A DNA stretch of 64,000 nucleotides from positions 219,450,843 to 219,514,842 of the forward strand of contig NC_090989.1 of assembly GCF_041146395.1 (NCBI RefSeq), read 5' to 3'. This document shows positions 34,371 through 46,265 of the stretch, piece by piece. The DNA comes from Eulemur rufifrons. Lineage: Eukaryota; Chordata; Mammalia; Primates; Lemuridae. The notes beneath the pieces were generated by a model that worked only from the letters and a program-made list of their open reading frames with translations, was not told the origin of the DNA and did not search any database. Position 1 is the stretch's first letter, and each line of letters begins with the position of its first letter. The translations under genes were made by a program, and so were the position numbers.

Positions 34371-35079
34371 CACTGGGGTGAAAATGAGGTTCTGGGGGCT
34401 TGGGTGAAAAAACCAAAACAAAACAAAAGAGATTCCTAATGTACTTGCTCAGCATAGGAAAGGGACAGGAGTTTAGAGATGGGTTGAGCAGAAAAGCAAG
34501 TGGAAGTTTAAGAGGACAGAAAGGACCAAGAAATAAGGTGAAAAGCTTAAGCTTGAGGTACTTAAATGACTAAAAAAATACTGAAAAATCAGATTGTCTA
34601 ATATCCAATTTAGAAACATCTGTTAAGCAGTATTATGTGCAAAGACCTTTACCATTACACAAGAGTGACCAGAACAATCCACTGCAGCGGGGAGCAACCA
34701 GAGGGATAGGGTGGAGGACTGACATTCAGGCAGAAGCTAGAAACCGGAGCAGAGATGTCTAGGTAAACATTAGCTTCAGGGGAACTCAGACATCTTGGGT
34801 AGGGTAGAATTTAAATTAAAATCTGAGTTGATTTTAAAGGGTGCAGCAAGGCCTGCAATGCGATCGATTTTAGAACTCTCTCTTTCTCCCCTTTTTCACA
34901 CCCTTCTCTGTCCTCTCTCCTCGCTCACTCCCTGTGTGTATTTATTTATCATACACAAATAATCAAATTTAAATGAGAATATAAATTTGAATCCCAAATT
35001 CAGAAGCCAAGAATTTCTATTCAATTTTTTAAGCTGTAAAACTGATCATGCCTGGCCCTACCCCACCTGACCCCACAGA
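34371..35079. other. Unique sequence, nothing recognised
   Basis: No gene or repeat is identified. There is a short CT-rich run near 34876-34935. Confidence 0.4.
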
Positions 35080-35215
35080 ACTTCAGTGTTCTCGTCTGTG
35101 CGAATGGGGGTTTCTCTTTCTACTCCATGGAGCGGTTCTAAAAAGCAAATTAAACTATACACATTAAAGTAATTTGTAGATTGCCACCTGCTAAGCAAGT
35201 AATGGTGGTGATAAC
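35080..35215 (+). repeat. MIR fragment
   Basis: 'CTCCATGGAGCGGTTCTAAAAAG' then 'CACATTAAAGTAATTTGTAGATTGCCACC' resembles the MIR 3' half. Confidence 0.45.
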
Positions 35216-35264
35216 TTTGTATTTGTACAGCTTTGAACTTTTTATAAAGCGCTTTCTCATATGT

Positions 35265-35435
35265 CATCTTCTTTCTATCTACAACCCCTCTGCAAAACAG
35301 GCCTTATTGATCCCATTAAAAGACAGTAAAACTAAGTTCTAAAACTAAGAAGCAAAACGGGTCTCCCAAAGCCACACAGCAAGTAATGGCAGAGAGGCTA
35401 CTTCCTACTTCAAGAGCAGCACTTTTCCACAACAT
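35265..35435 (-). repeat. MIR SINE
   Basis: The reverse MIR is seen as 'GATCCCATTAAAAGACAGTAAAACTAAG' and 'AAGCCACACAGCAAGTAATGGCAGAG'. Confidence 0.8.
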
Positions 35436-37014
35436 GCATTTCCTTTTAGTCATTTAAGGAGAAATCAGATAATCTGCAGTAGCCTCAGCTGAACCCATCT
35501 TTCCCTTCTGGTCAAAATGAGCCAGCTTTGCAAAATGACCTAGTGTCAGAGATCTTTCTATTTAGTTAAAAACAAATATCTAGAGGTATGGAGAAGATAA
35601 ACTAAAAAGAGGAAGGAAACTGGAGAAAATGTTGAAGTTGAAAACAGAGCTCCTACCATGCTGGGTAATTGCTTTGCATGGTTTTTTTTTTTTTTTAAGC
35701 AGAAATTATAGATCTATAATATGCTAATGAACATTCACACTCACAGCGTGCACTGTAATGACTCCAAAGGAGAAGCACACAGCTTCCATTCAGTTCTGAA
35801 TAGGCTGCCAAATGAAAGCATACCTGGTTTCAGGCAATCATAGGTTAAATAGTGCTTTATTCTTATTATTAGCTTACTTTAAAATACACATACATATGCA
35901 TACCACTACCATAAAATAATATTTTAAATTACAATAAAATAGAAATAATCAGAGAGGGGAAAAAGGAATCTTTAGAGCAAATTCCAAATATAAGCAAAAA
36001 GTTAAATATTTTAAAGGTTAAACAAATCAAAACTAAATTAGAAATCTGACGGAAACCTAATTCTCATCCAAGTTCACTGGCAATCACAATTTTAGAAATG
36101 TCAATGCCTGGGAGATACAACATCAATTAAAAAAAAATTATAGTGACATTAACCACAGGACAGTCCTCTTAACACTTTCCTTAGACCAGTACAGCTTATC
36201 TTCTCCTCAATACGGATATGTTTGGGTGTGGGTGTGTTTTACATAGGAGTGAATAGACTACCCAGTTCAGCCCCTGCCACCCATTCCCCACGATAATATT
36301 CAGATCTGAGCACATCAGGATTAATCTACTGTCTTCCCACATTATTTTGCCAACTGATGGGCGAGAACCCAGAGTCCATAAGTAGCAGATCATATTCACC
36401 ATTCACCTCTTTTTGTTGTGCAGCTGCAACATGGTACAGCCATGCCTTTGTGCAATGTGTCACCCTTTCATATCCCCACTTTCTTTCTTTAGTACTAAAT
36501 TGGTTTTGGTTTGGAATTATCATGTCTTGAATCTGTTAGCGCCCTTTCTTAAGATGAAATCCAATCTACTACCATCCATCTCCTTCTGAGGAATTCTTAT
36601 TCTGCAAGTCTGAGGCAATACTGTCTCAGTCCCAGATACTTTATTTCTTCAGTTTCAGGTAGTTTTATATTTTTGTGTGCATGGATGTACAGGTGAATTT
36701 ACAGGTGTGTCATAGTTTGAGTTTCTCCGGAAGACAACCCCACAATAAAGATTTGAGTGCAAATAGTTAATTTAGGATCTTATCCCAAGAAACACTAGTG
36801 AAAGAGGATAAGCAAAAGCTGCATTAATTCTCCTGTACTTCCAGACTGTTGTGCAAGGCGGCAGACCTGTCTCTAGCTATCAAAAGAGCCACTGGGCAAA
36901 GAGATGCAAAGTCTGGTAGTCAGAAATCAGAACTCCACACATGACATGATAAGGCCTTAGGGAATGTGGCAGGGAACCAGCATTTTCTGGTACAGGCTGA
37001 ATGCAACCCAAATG
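35436..37014. other. Mostly unique; possible LTR-like piece near 36710-37000
   Basis: The 36710-37000 block starts 'CATAGTTTGAGTTTCTCCGG' and has a texture seen in old LTRs, but I cannot name it. A T run lies at about 35681-35696. No gene is present. Confidence 0.25.
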
Positions 37015-37130
37015 GGATAATAATAGAATCTACATCATCAGAGTGCTGTTAGGATGAAATGGATACATACATATAAATGACATAGGATCTAATGCGTAAT
37101 AAGTATTCCACAGGCTTTATTATTATATGT
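37015..37130 (+). repeat. MIR 3' fragment
   Basis: 'GTTAGGATGAAATGGATACATAC' and 'GATCTAATGCGTAATAAGTATTCCA' match the MIR 3' half weakly. Confidence 0.5.
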
Positions 37131-37828
37131 TATGCCTATTAGTATTATGATTATGACAATATATACTTTATTAGCTGGTTGTATAGTCTTTATTTTTTTC
37201 ACTCAGTAATCAGTTATCTCTGGGCTTTTTAATGTGTGCTTTGCCTACTCCAGAAGTTTGTTTGAGGACTTACAATAATATATAGAATTATAAAATTAAA
37301 AATGTGGAAAATGGAGAGAGACCCACATTGTAATCATAGGATGGAGTAATGAATAAGCCTAAAAACACATCACAATGACCTACACATTTATCATGACTAG
37401 CTGGATATTTGTCTATGAGCTATTTAGTGTACAATGTACAAAGAGCACAATTTTAACCCAGAGCTAGTTGCATGTTTAATCTGAGCAAAGATGCCAAGAA
37501 AAGAATTGGAAACCTCTTCTGAAGTTAAGGGCCCTGGGTCTTTTGAGGGACAAAGACAATACGGGGATGATTTTGGTCACATTTTTCATAAAAATTATAT
37601 TCTGTTACCAGAAGTATAAACACATCAACATATGACATGTATTTGCCATATACAGAAATGCAGGGTGTGCATAGTCATGTGAGATTTCTACTGCTTCTGA
37701 AATTCCAAATTACTTTGATCTACAGAAGAGAGGCCTGTTCTTATAAATTCATACAGTCCACAGACATTATCCATGGAAAAGTTGCTCTTACAAGGGCACA
37801 CACAAATTTTAAAAGAAGAGAAAGATAG
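37131..37828. other. Unique AT-rich sequence
   Basis: Nothing recognised. Confidence 0.4.
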
Positions 37829-38185
37829 GCTAGAGGTTCTCAAACTTTCTTGATTCATGGCACCTTTTGTATTTAATAATATTTCCATGGCACCTAGACC
37901 AAAATTAATACCTTACAGTTCCGCTTATTAAGTAATTAGGCCCAAACACTGAAAAAAGTATTTATGTTCAAATAATGTAGTCACCAGTGAAAAATATAAT
38001 GCTACACAAAAATTTAAAGAAAAAATAATATTTTATTAATTTGTTAAATAATACTTATAACAGGACATGCTTTCCATGGGACTGTGTATGCCAATCTTAC
38101 TTCTAGCTGTCAACACTTGCATTTTTTTGAGAAGTATCTCTGGCTTCTGGAGCCCATGTTTCTCGCCTGCAGAACAGGTGAGAAG
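37829..38185 (+). mobile_element. hAT-Charlie-like remnant
   Basis: It begins with 'AGAGGTTCTCAAACTTTCTTG', a typical hAT-Charlie terminal repeat, followed by a 'CATGGCACCTTTTGTATTTA' block. The right terminal repeat is not clear, so the end is approximate. It lies immediately 5' of the MLT1A LTR. Confidence 0.55.
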
Positions 38186-38241
38186 TGCCAGGGAATTAAT
38201 ATCCCCCAGGAGTACTCCCAACCCACCACCAATAAGAGTTG

Positions 38242-38611
38242 TGCATACTAGGGTTAGAACGTTTGTGTTCCCTTAGAACCTATATGTTGAAGTCCTAATC
38301 CCCAAGGTGATAGTATTAGGAGAGGAGGCTTTTTGGAGGTGATTAGGTCATAAAGGCAGAGCCCTGATGAATGGGATCAATACCTTATAAAACAAATCCA
38401 AGAGAGACCCCTTGCCCATTCTGCCATGTGAGGGCACAGTGAAAAGAGGGCTGTCTATGAACCAGGAAGGGGACCTTCACCAGACACCAAATCTTCCTGT
38501 GTCTTGGTCTTTGGCTTTTTAGCTTCCAGAACTGTGAGGAATAATTTTCTGTAGTTTATAAGCCACCCACTTTATGCTATTTTCTTAAAGCAGCCTGAAC
38601 AGACTAAGACA
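38242..38611 (+). mobile_element. MLT1A-type MaLR solo LTR
   Basis: Good end-to-end match to an MLT1A LTR: 'TTGAAGTCCTAATCCCCAAGG', 'GGAGGTGATTAGGTCATAAAGG', 'TTCTGCCATGTGAGGGCACAG', 'CTATGAACCAGGAAGGGGAC', 'CAGAACTGTGAGGAATAA', ending in 'GAACAGACTAAGACA'. It is about 370 bp, as expected. No internal region flanks it. Confidence 0.92.
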
Positions 38612-39059
38612 ATGTGTAAACATTCCAGCTCCCTTACCCACTTGGTGACATAACTCTGAGGTGTTTGTTCTAGTCTGCCTCCCAGAGGTCCCCAGTGAGA
38701 TTAAACTCCAGTTACCCATAGTGGAAGCTTGCTTGATAGTGTACACTTTTATTGGCTGCATTCCCCTTTCTGTCTAACTCTCCTACTCCCCTTCTGGTCT
38801 TTTTTGGAATCACCTTCTAATTAATATACTACTGTACTTGAACCCCTGTCTCTGGGTCTTCTACTGGAGGAGATCAAGCTAAGACAAATGAATTAATGAT
38901 TCATCACCATATTCTAGCAATCTATCCTTTTCCCACTTCTTTCCCTTGCTTTTTATCCCCAAAATCAACCAGAAATGCTATTTATATGATAGACACTGAG
39001 CTAATAATCATTGTACTCTTACAGTGCCCAATAGCACTACTATTCATTCAAGTGAAAGG
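38612..39059. other. Unique sequence
   Basis: Nothing recognised. The 76-residue ORF at 38896-39126 has no domain. Confidence 0.35.
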
Positions 39060-39190
39060 CAGCAAGCATCCATTTTTACATACTGTGTTCAGTGCTGAGA
39101 ATACCAATATGAATAAATATAAATAAGGTATACATTCCCTGCTTTCAGAAACTCATGGTCTCCAGAGGAGAAAGATTTATGAGCTGTTAA
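39060..39190 (-). repeat. Probable L2 3' fragment
   Basis: 'ACTGTGTTCAGTGCTGAGAATACCAATATGAATAA' and 'CATTCCCTGCTTTCAGAAACTCATGG' follow the reverse L2 3' order. Confidence 0.6.
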
Positions 39191-40025
39191 CTGATAATAT
39201 ATAGTAAATGCTTAAAAGTCCTCAATGAATAGTTTCTGAATACTCAAATAAATTGGCATCCTTCCTGTCTCCATAACCATCTTTACTTTTTTTCCTGTGT
39301 ACTTCTTTCTCTCTTTATATAACATTGTTAGAATACAGCAAAAGCAGTGGGTATAGGCCATATGTCACATGTAGGGCAATTGTCCTTTGTCATCCTTGCA
39401 ATCAGAGTAGGGACTATTTGGTCCATTTGTTTAGCATAATGTGTTATGAGACCAAGATTACAAGTCTTACCTTGGGCAGACACATGGAAAAAAGAACAGG
39501 AACGGAATTAGCACAAATCCATCACCACTACTAAGAAAACAGCTTAAAATTGGCATCCCACTTGTCGTGGGGTAATAGCATCACACTTATTAGTAAAAGA
39601 GATTGATTCATGAAAGGAATGATATGGAAATCTTCTTTTTTTTCTAACTTTTCTCCACTCATTAATAATAAAGGTCTCTAGGGAAAGTCCTCTTCAGTAA
39701 TCAAGGATCAAGAAAGTGCTATGTCCATATGTGTTAAAGTGAGGATTACCTTGCCAGATTAGCCATGGTTCTTCGTGTGTAATGAAGTTAAATAATTAGG
39801 TAGATAGAACAATAGACAGATATAGAGATATATATTGAAGGATATAATGAATTTGTAATTCCTTGCCCACCAGTAACAACAAAAAATAAAACAAGAATTA
39901 CTCTAAAACAATTAGGAATTATTTCCAATGTAGCTATATTTTCACTATCGTAGGTCTAGTCAGGGGAAGAGAAGAAAGAAGATTCTATTGTTACACATAA
40001 TGTTGTAAGGCTATAATTAAATATC
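39191..40025. other. Unique AT-rich sequence
   Basis: Nothing recognised with confidence. A short ATAG-rich patch occurs near 39800-39835. Confidence 0.4.
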
Positions 40026-41287
40026 ATTAAATATGAAATGTTCGATTTCAAATCAAATGTGTACTTTATTATATCTCAAACAAGAAGCAGTACAATTAAT
40101 GAAAGTATGCACCTAAACTATCCACACAGTTTTGCCATCTTAACGGTCACTTGTTTATGCCAGCAGTGAAGAAGCCTAGAGAGTGAGTGGTGATGAAATC
40201 ACGAAAGGCGTTTTCCATGGCTTGTTGAGAATTGAATTGTTTTCCTGGAAAGAAGTGGTCCAAAGCCTGGAAGACATGATAAGTCAGTTGGTGCAAAGTC
40301 TGGTGAATACAGTGGATGACAGAGAGTTTCCAAATCCAGCCTCTGTAGTTTGTGTGACATGTGGTCGAGCGTTGTCTTGGAAGAGGATTGGCCTGTCTCT
40401 ATTGACCAATTTCGGCTGCTTAATCACAAACATCCAAATCATTTCATCCAACTGGTTGCAGTAGACATCCACTGTAATCAATTGACCAGGTTTCATGAAG
40501 CTATAGTGCATGATACCAGTGCTGGGCTATCAAATACACACCATTAGCTATTTTTTTGAGGAATATTAGGTTTTGGACTGCGTTTTGGCACTTCATCTTT
40601 ATCCAATCATGTGCCAAATGCTTGCAATTGTCAAAAAGAATCAATTTTTCATCACAGGTAACAATAATAGTGTAGAAATGGTTCGCCTTTATGTCATGAC
40701 AGCAAAGAAAGGCAAGCTTCAAGACGATTTCTCTTCTGATGTTCGTTTAATTCATGCGTAACCCATCTATACAGCTTCTTTATCTTGCCAATTTGTTTAC
40801 AATGGTCCAAAATTTTTGGAATAGTAATGTCTACCCTTGCTACTAGTTCACACATAGGTTGAGATGAATTCACTTCCACTACAGCTTTCAGCTCATCATT
40901 ATCCACCTTAGTCTCAGGTCGCCCACATGGCTCATTTTCAAGATTAAAATCACCTGAACAGAACTTCTCAAACCATCGACATACAGTGCATTCATTAGCC
41001 AAATCTGTCCTAAACACTTTGTTGATATTTTGAGCTGTCTGCTTAGCATTGGTTCCATGAGGGAACTCATATTTGAAAATAACATGATTTATTCATGGTT
41101 TCACAAAATTTGCTCTAAAAAAAAAAAAATTGAAAGATAATCAGAAGCCAAAATGTGCCTTTGAAAGACTGAGAATGTACCTTCACAACTAACATAAAAC
41201 AAGAAGTGTCAAAGTGAAATGTCGAAATGTCAGAGGTATCAACTGTCAAACTTAGTACTTAAGGACATTGGACATTTCATACTTAAT
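40026..41287 (-). mobile_element. Near-complete mariner DNA transposon (family B) with both TIRs
   Basis: The left end reads ATTAAATATGAAATGTTC. The right end in complement reads ATTAAGTATGAAATGTCC, so terminal inverted repeats match over about 22 of 27 bases. The spacing of 1.26 kb is the normal size of an autonomous mariner. The outer TA at each end fits the TA target duplication. The minus strand between the ends carries a decayed transposase. It is a different family from the element at 26 kb. Confidence 0.9.
40185..41080 (-). pseudogene. Mariner transposase pseudogene (family B), triad traceable across frames
   Basis: Read on the minus strand. The N-terminal helix-turn-helix part contains 'LANECTVCRWFEKFCSGDFN' and 'GRPETKVDNDELKAVVEV' (ORF 40694-41017). 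A linker 'LDHCKQIGKIKKLYRWVTHE' follows. The first catalytic Asp sits in 'IIVTCDEKLILFDN' (ORF 40501-40722). The second sits in 'RPILFQDNARPHV' (ORF 40284-40511). The third motif 'YSPDFAPTD' lies at about 40282-40312 in another frame. The C-terminus 'GFFTAGINK' and a stop come last. All three D residues of the DD34D triad remain, but frameshifts separate them, so no full protein (about 345 residues in the family) can be made. Confidence 0.9.
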
Positions 41288-41659
41288 AACCAATAATAAC
41301 ATGCCCATGACCATAGTTAGTGATTATAATTTAAAGACATCAGATACCAGCAGCTAAGAAAATGGGGGTAGATAAAGTTGCTGCCACTATGTTGGCTTGA
41401 AAGGAATGTCATATTTCCCTTGAAGAGTTTAGTACCCTGTTAGATATAAGCTACAATTTGTGGAGTTGGGGTTAAGGGTTGGAGGAGAGGAAATTTAAAA
41501 TTCAACTAGGGGTGCCTAGTATGAGTCATTGATAGGAGATATTGTGCTTATGTGGTTGTGGTTACCATGTGGCTATGGGTAACAGGAAACTCATCATTGC
41601 TCTCCCATTTCATTCATCTCCAGAAAGAAAATTGAGTTATTTACACTCATGCACATGTT
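41288..41659. other. Unique sequence, nothing recognised
   Basis: No gene or repeat is identified. Confidence 0.4.
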
Positions 41660-41711
41660 TACACACACACACACACACACACACAAATAAACATACACAT
41701 ATACACACAAA
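41660..41711. repeat. (AC)n microsatellite
   Basis: About 13 AC units at 41660-41685, then degenerate CA-rich sequence to 41711. The ORF at 41542-41895 crosses it and is not a gene. Confidence 0.93.
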
Positions 41712-44700
41712 AAACAGGCAAGAACATTTTAAATGCCTATACAAAGCCAGGCATGTTACCTATGCCCCTGATAGTTTGCAAAGCCTGCCATTGGTTAAAT
41801 ACAAGAAATTGATGAATGAAGATGAAGTTTGTATTACAAAAGATTCTATTTCTAATGCATCATTGCCACAAACAAAAGAATGGGAATCAATTTAGAAAAG
41901 GATGTTTTGATTTTTTCTTCATTATTTGCAACAATCTTTTAAAAAGTACTAATAAAGTAACCATGCCATTCACACATTTGTTAGAGCCAATATACCAAAA
42001 CTCATAAACACTACACATTTTCTATTTTGTAGCATCTTCTAACAGTATTTCTTAAAGAAAAGTTTAGGGTTTTATATGTTTGCATAATTTTGAAGATTTT
42101 AATTGGGTTGGAGCAGGGGCAAATAAGCAAGAGGTTTTGCAAATTCCCCTATTTTGAACTAAAAAGGAAGTAGTCTGAATAAATGACTATGTTGAAGTCA
42201 TTGCCATCTTTTTCTCTCCTGAGTATGTTCAGTACCTCACACTAGGCTAATAAAATGTTGCTAGAAGCAGTCATTAGAGAAACTACTTTACCAAATAAGA
42301 ATGTAAATAAGAACGAGTCACAATTTGTAGTGTATCAATTGTTTTAAGGCAATATTTCAAGGTACAATTTACATAAACCAATTAAAGACAACCCCAACAA
42401 ACTTGTTTATATGATAAAATCAAGCCATGGGCTCCTATAACTAGAGAACTAATAGTTCAAAGGTTTGTAGACATTTACATAGCATATATAATACAAATGT
42501 CTCATTGCAATAAATACTACACATTCACGATTCTGGTAATATACCCATTTTACCTATATTGTCCAGATAAAAGAAGCATTGGCAATTCTCTACACACAAA
42601 TATATACATACTACTGCCCTTTGTTAATATTTAGCGTGGAAAAAATAAATACCTTATGCATAATTTTATTCCAGCTAACTAAGGCCTACAAGAATATTAT
42701 AGATGGAAAAAAGAACTTCTTGAAAAAAAAAAAAATCAACATGCTGATCACAAACTAACTGCCTCTCTGGAAATTAAACAAAATAACAAAACAATAGTCT
42801 TTTTGTCTCCCAGGGAATAATTTTAAATACATTTTTGTTTTAAGATATAAAAATAATGACATCAGAGGCAAAAAAGTAATCCTGGTGCAATTATAATTAT
42901 GGTCAAATACCGATGAATCAATTCAAGGTAGGTCAGAGATGAGGAGCGAATTAAGACAGCACCTTTAAAAATATGATTCTACTAATCAAACTAGGAGACC
43001 AGAGAGCAGACAAATGCCAAGAAATAAGGGCCTGATGTCTGCCTTTTTCAGGACATTTGTGCTAAAGAGCAAGGCAATTTTTAAAATTTGGGAGACAATG
43101 GTGCCCACTCAAAGAAAACAGAGCATTTAAAGCACGTAGTGACAAATTTTTCCTTGACAGGCATGCATAGTAAATACTGTTACTGGACACATTCAGGGTA
43201 ACTTACCACCAATTCTGTAAAAGTAATTTAAAAATCATATCAAAAAAAACAGTTCTCTGTATCAGCTTCACTCAACTTCTATTCATTACTTTTCAGTTAG
43301 AAAAACATCTGAATTATTTTTGTTATATTTAATATATTTAAAAAAAGCACTTATGTTTCCTCTACTTTGGTCCCTTTATCATTTTAATTTTAATTTCAGA
43401 GGATCTTATACAGCATCAAGGCCAACATCAAAGACATAAGAGGTGAAATGATTTGTCAGTTTCATAAATATTTAGAAACCAAACTTCAAATAGAATGTGC
43501 TATCCTGATTGCATCTCTAAGAGAACTTAGTCAACTGACTTTTTGGGGGTGTACAGCTAGAACAATAGCTAACAGACACAATAGCAGTTCACATTTACAT
43601 TTTTTTCCCTCATCAGTATCACAGAATTATCAACAATTAAATGTCCAAGTACAAGCTATATTAAAATAAACAGCAAGCCAACAAAATGGGTCTTTTACTA
43701 AGATGCAGAGTCTGATGAGAGTGTATTTTGAACATTTATATGTAGTCTTTGGCTTCTCTGCTAGGATGGTAAAGACGAGAGTCAGGCTACATTAATGTCA
43801 ACTCTAGTAAAATTTCCTGTGACGTGGGCACTTCAATTGTTGAGAAGTGTATTGAGTCTACCAATTCTTTTTAAACCAATATTTAACAAAGCTTTCTGAA
43901 AATATTACATATGGCATGTATCAACCTATGACATGTGGCCAATAACAACAGATATAAATTTAACTTGGGAAATTAGATATGAAGGGCATACTAATCCATT
44001 AATAATTTGTATTATTCAACTCTAGCAACAGTACACAAGTAATTAGGCATGACACAATCAGGGGACAGTTTTGGCCACCACTGCTGTCATGATCAGTGGT
44101 GCAATGCAGGAATTTACAGTGGGAGAGGTGGAAGTGTACCTTTTGAGTTGTTGGAGAAGTGTTGGAGAGGGATCTTCCAAAGGACTTGATATTGAAAGGA
44201 AGACTTCCTACATACAGGTCAAAGCCACATGGGAATGAAGATGGTGGCAGCAAGGGAGATAGAGAGCTGCATTTCTGCTGAGAGATATATTTTCATTAGT
44301 CAGTCAACACTGGTTGAATAACATTATTGAGGGAGTAACAATGTTGTCATCTGCTAGAATTGGTTATCACAGTGGGCAATAGCCCAGTAGTGGATACCAT
44401 AGAGGGAAGGCATAGAAGTAACAATGACAATTCCTTCATCAAGAAACTTATATCCATCTTTAAAAATCTGAAAAAAAAGAGTGAATAAGAATAAATAGTG
44501 GTATACATAAGATAGTTATGAAAAATGTGCTGGAGATAATTATCACTATTGTTTAGAAAACAAAGTTTGGTATTAATAACAGAACAGTTACAATAAGAGC
44601 TGGACAACTGGATGTGAAAATGATATTCAAAGGAGAGAAATACATGCAAATGTGAGGGAAAAGTATACATAGGCAGGAATGATCACAATCTTTTAGAGGG

Positions 44701-44787
44701 ATTTTGAGTAAACAGATTGAGCTGAAGCATTAAATTCTAGACTGTGAAATTCTTTTTTTCCAGGTTGAAACTGACATTATGCTCTGG
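41712..44787. other. 3 kb of unique AT-rich sequence
   Basis: I recognise no confident repeat or gene. ORFs at 43448-43669, 43999-44253 and 44347-44670 have no domains. A 13-A run lies near 42725. Confidence 0.4.
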
Positions 44788-45003
44788 AACATTATGCTGC
44801 ACAATAGATCTTTCTGTGATGAGGGAAATGCTCTATATCTATACTGCCCAATATTGCAGACACTCATGGCTATGGAGCACTTGAAATGTGGCTAGTGCAA
44901 GTGAGAAAGTGAATTTTAATTTTACTTAATTTTAATTAATTAAAATTTAAATTTAAGTGGCCACATGAGGCTAGTGGTATCAGTATTAAACAGCACAGCT
45001 CTA
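44788..45003 (+). mobile_element. hAT-Charlie MITE
   Basis: About 216 bp with 'CAATAGATCTTTCTGTGATGAGG', then 'GAGCACTTGAAATGTGGCTAG', then 'TTTTAATTAATTAAAATTTAAATTTAAGTGG', ending 'AACAGCACAGCTCTAGA'. This is a widespread mammalian hAT-Charlie non-autonomous element; a partial copy lies at 17705-17885. Confidence 0.82.
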
Positions 45004-45139
45004 GAGACTAGGGAATCATTATAGGTTTTAAGCAGGGAATGACAAGATAAAACCATATTTTAGGGAGATTAATTTGGCAGCTGTGTATAGGAAAGTTTGG
45101 GGGGGAAATGAGAAGTTCGCTCGAGATTGTATTGTATTT

Positions 45140-45240
45140 ATAAATTGATCTAGGAGAACTGACATCTTTGAAATAAGAGTCTTCCAATCATGAACATGGT
45201 GTTTATTTTGTTTACTTATATTTTTCAATTTTTAAATATC
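45140..45240 (-). mobile_element. Old L1M ORF2 scrap
   Basis: 'AGAACTGACATCTTTGAAATAAGAGTCTTCCAATCATGAACATGG' matches a conserved L1 ORF2 stretch in reverse orientation. Confidence 0.65.
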
Positions 45241-45284
45241 TATCAACAAGGTTTTATAAACTTAGTTTTATAAACATAGGTCAT

Positions 45285-45720
45285 AATAATAAAAATATGG
45301 GAACAACCAAAATGTTCATCAAAAATATAATGTTGATGGAAAATTGTATTGCAAGAAAAGTGAAAAAACTGTAGCTGTATGCAACATTATGAATAATATT
45401 AAATAAATGAAGTAAGACACAAAATGATACACATACTATTATTCCATTCAAAAAATATGTAACAGGCAAAGCAAAATTGCATTACTTATACACATAGTAA
45501 AACCATATGGAAAAACAAATGATTTACTATACAAGCCAGGATGATGGTTTCCTCTACACGGAAGGGATGAGGTTGCAACAGGATTATTATTAACCTAGTC
45601 ATTTCTTGATTTGGGTGGTGGTGCTATAGGCATTCATTAACTATTCATTAAACTATAAATACATGTTTTATGTACTCCTCAGTATGTGTGTCACAATAAC
45701 CAAAGAAAAAGAGTAAATAA
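45285..45720 (+). mobile_element. Old L1M 3' end
   Basis: The order is 'GGGAACAACCAAAATGTTCATCA', 'CTGTAGCTGTATGCAACATTATGAATAA', 'GACACAAAATGATACACATACTATTATTCCATTC', 'TTTCTTGATTTGGGTGGTGG'. This is the ORF2 end and 3' UTR of an L1MC/L1ME-type element. The adjacent scrap at 45140 runs the opposite way, so it is a different insertion. Confidence 0.8.
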
Positions 45721-45770
45721 ATTTAAGACAAAGTAAAAACAAAAGTGAAATCATCAAAATGAAGTTGAGA

Positions 45771-46265
45771 TGCTAGAGCTCATAAACGTGACCGCAAATC
45801 CTTTGTAGCTCTTCTCATTCAAGGGATAGAGTCAGTCTCCTACCCATCCCATTGAATCTAAGCTTTGTGATTTACTGTGGCTATTGGGTCATTGGCAAAT
45901 GTGATGCAAGCAAAGGTTTGGAAAGAGCTTTCACACTGGGGGTTGCCTTTTCTGGCTGCTTTTGGAACCCAGCTGCCATTTGCAAAGGCTCAGGCTGTTC
46001 TACTAGATAGTGGAGACTCATGGCTTGGTACTTCTCATCATCTCAGCCAAACATCAGACATGTGAGTGAAGCCATCTGGGACCAACAAGTCCCAGTTGTT
46101 CCGTTAGTTGACTGCAGCTGCATGAGGGAGCCAAGGTCAGACAAGGGGAGGAACTGCCGGCTGAGCATAGCCCAAATTTCCAAACCACAGAATCACGAGC
46201 TAAACATAAATCTTTTAAGCCACTAAGTTTTGGGTGGTTTGCTTTCAGTTATCAAAACAGCAGCA
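45771..46265 (+). mobile_element. MLT1-type (old subfamily) MaLR LTR
   Basis: The 3' half is clear: 'GTGAGTGAAGCCATCTGGGACC', 'CAGCTGCATGAGGGAGCC', 'CACAGAATCACGAGCTAAACATAAAT' and 'AAGCCACTAAGTTTTGGGTGG'. The 5' half includes 'TGATTTACTGTGGCTATTGGG'. It is an old, solo LTR. The ORFs at 45877-46065 and 46020-46226 are LTR shadows. Confidence 0.82.
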
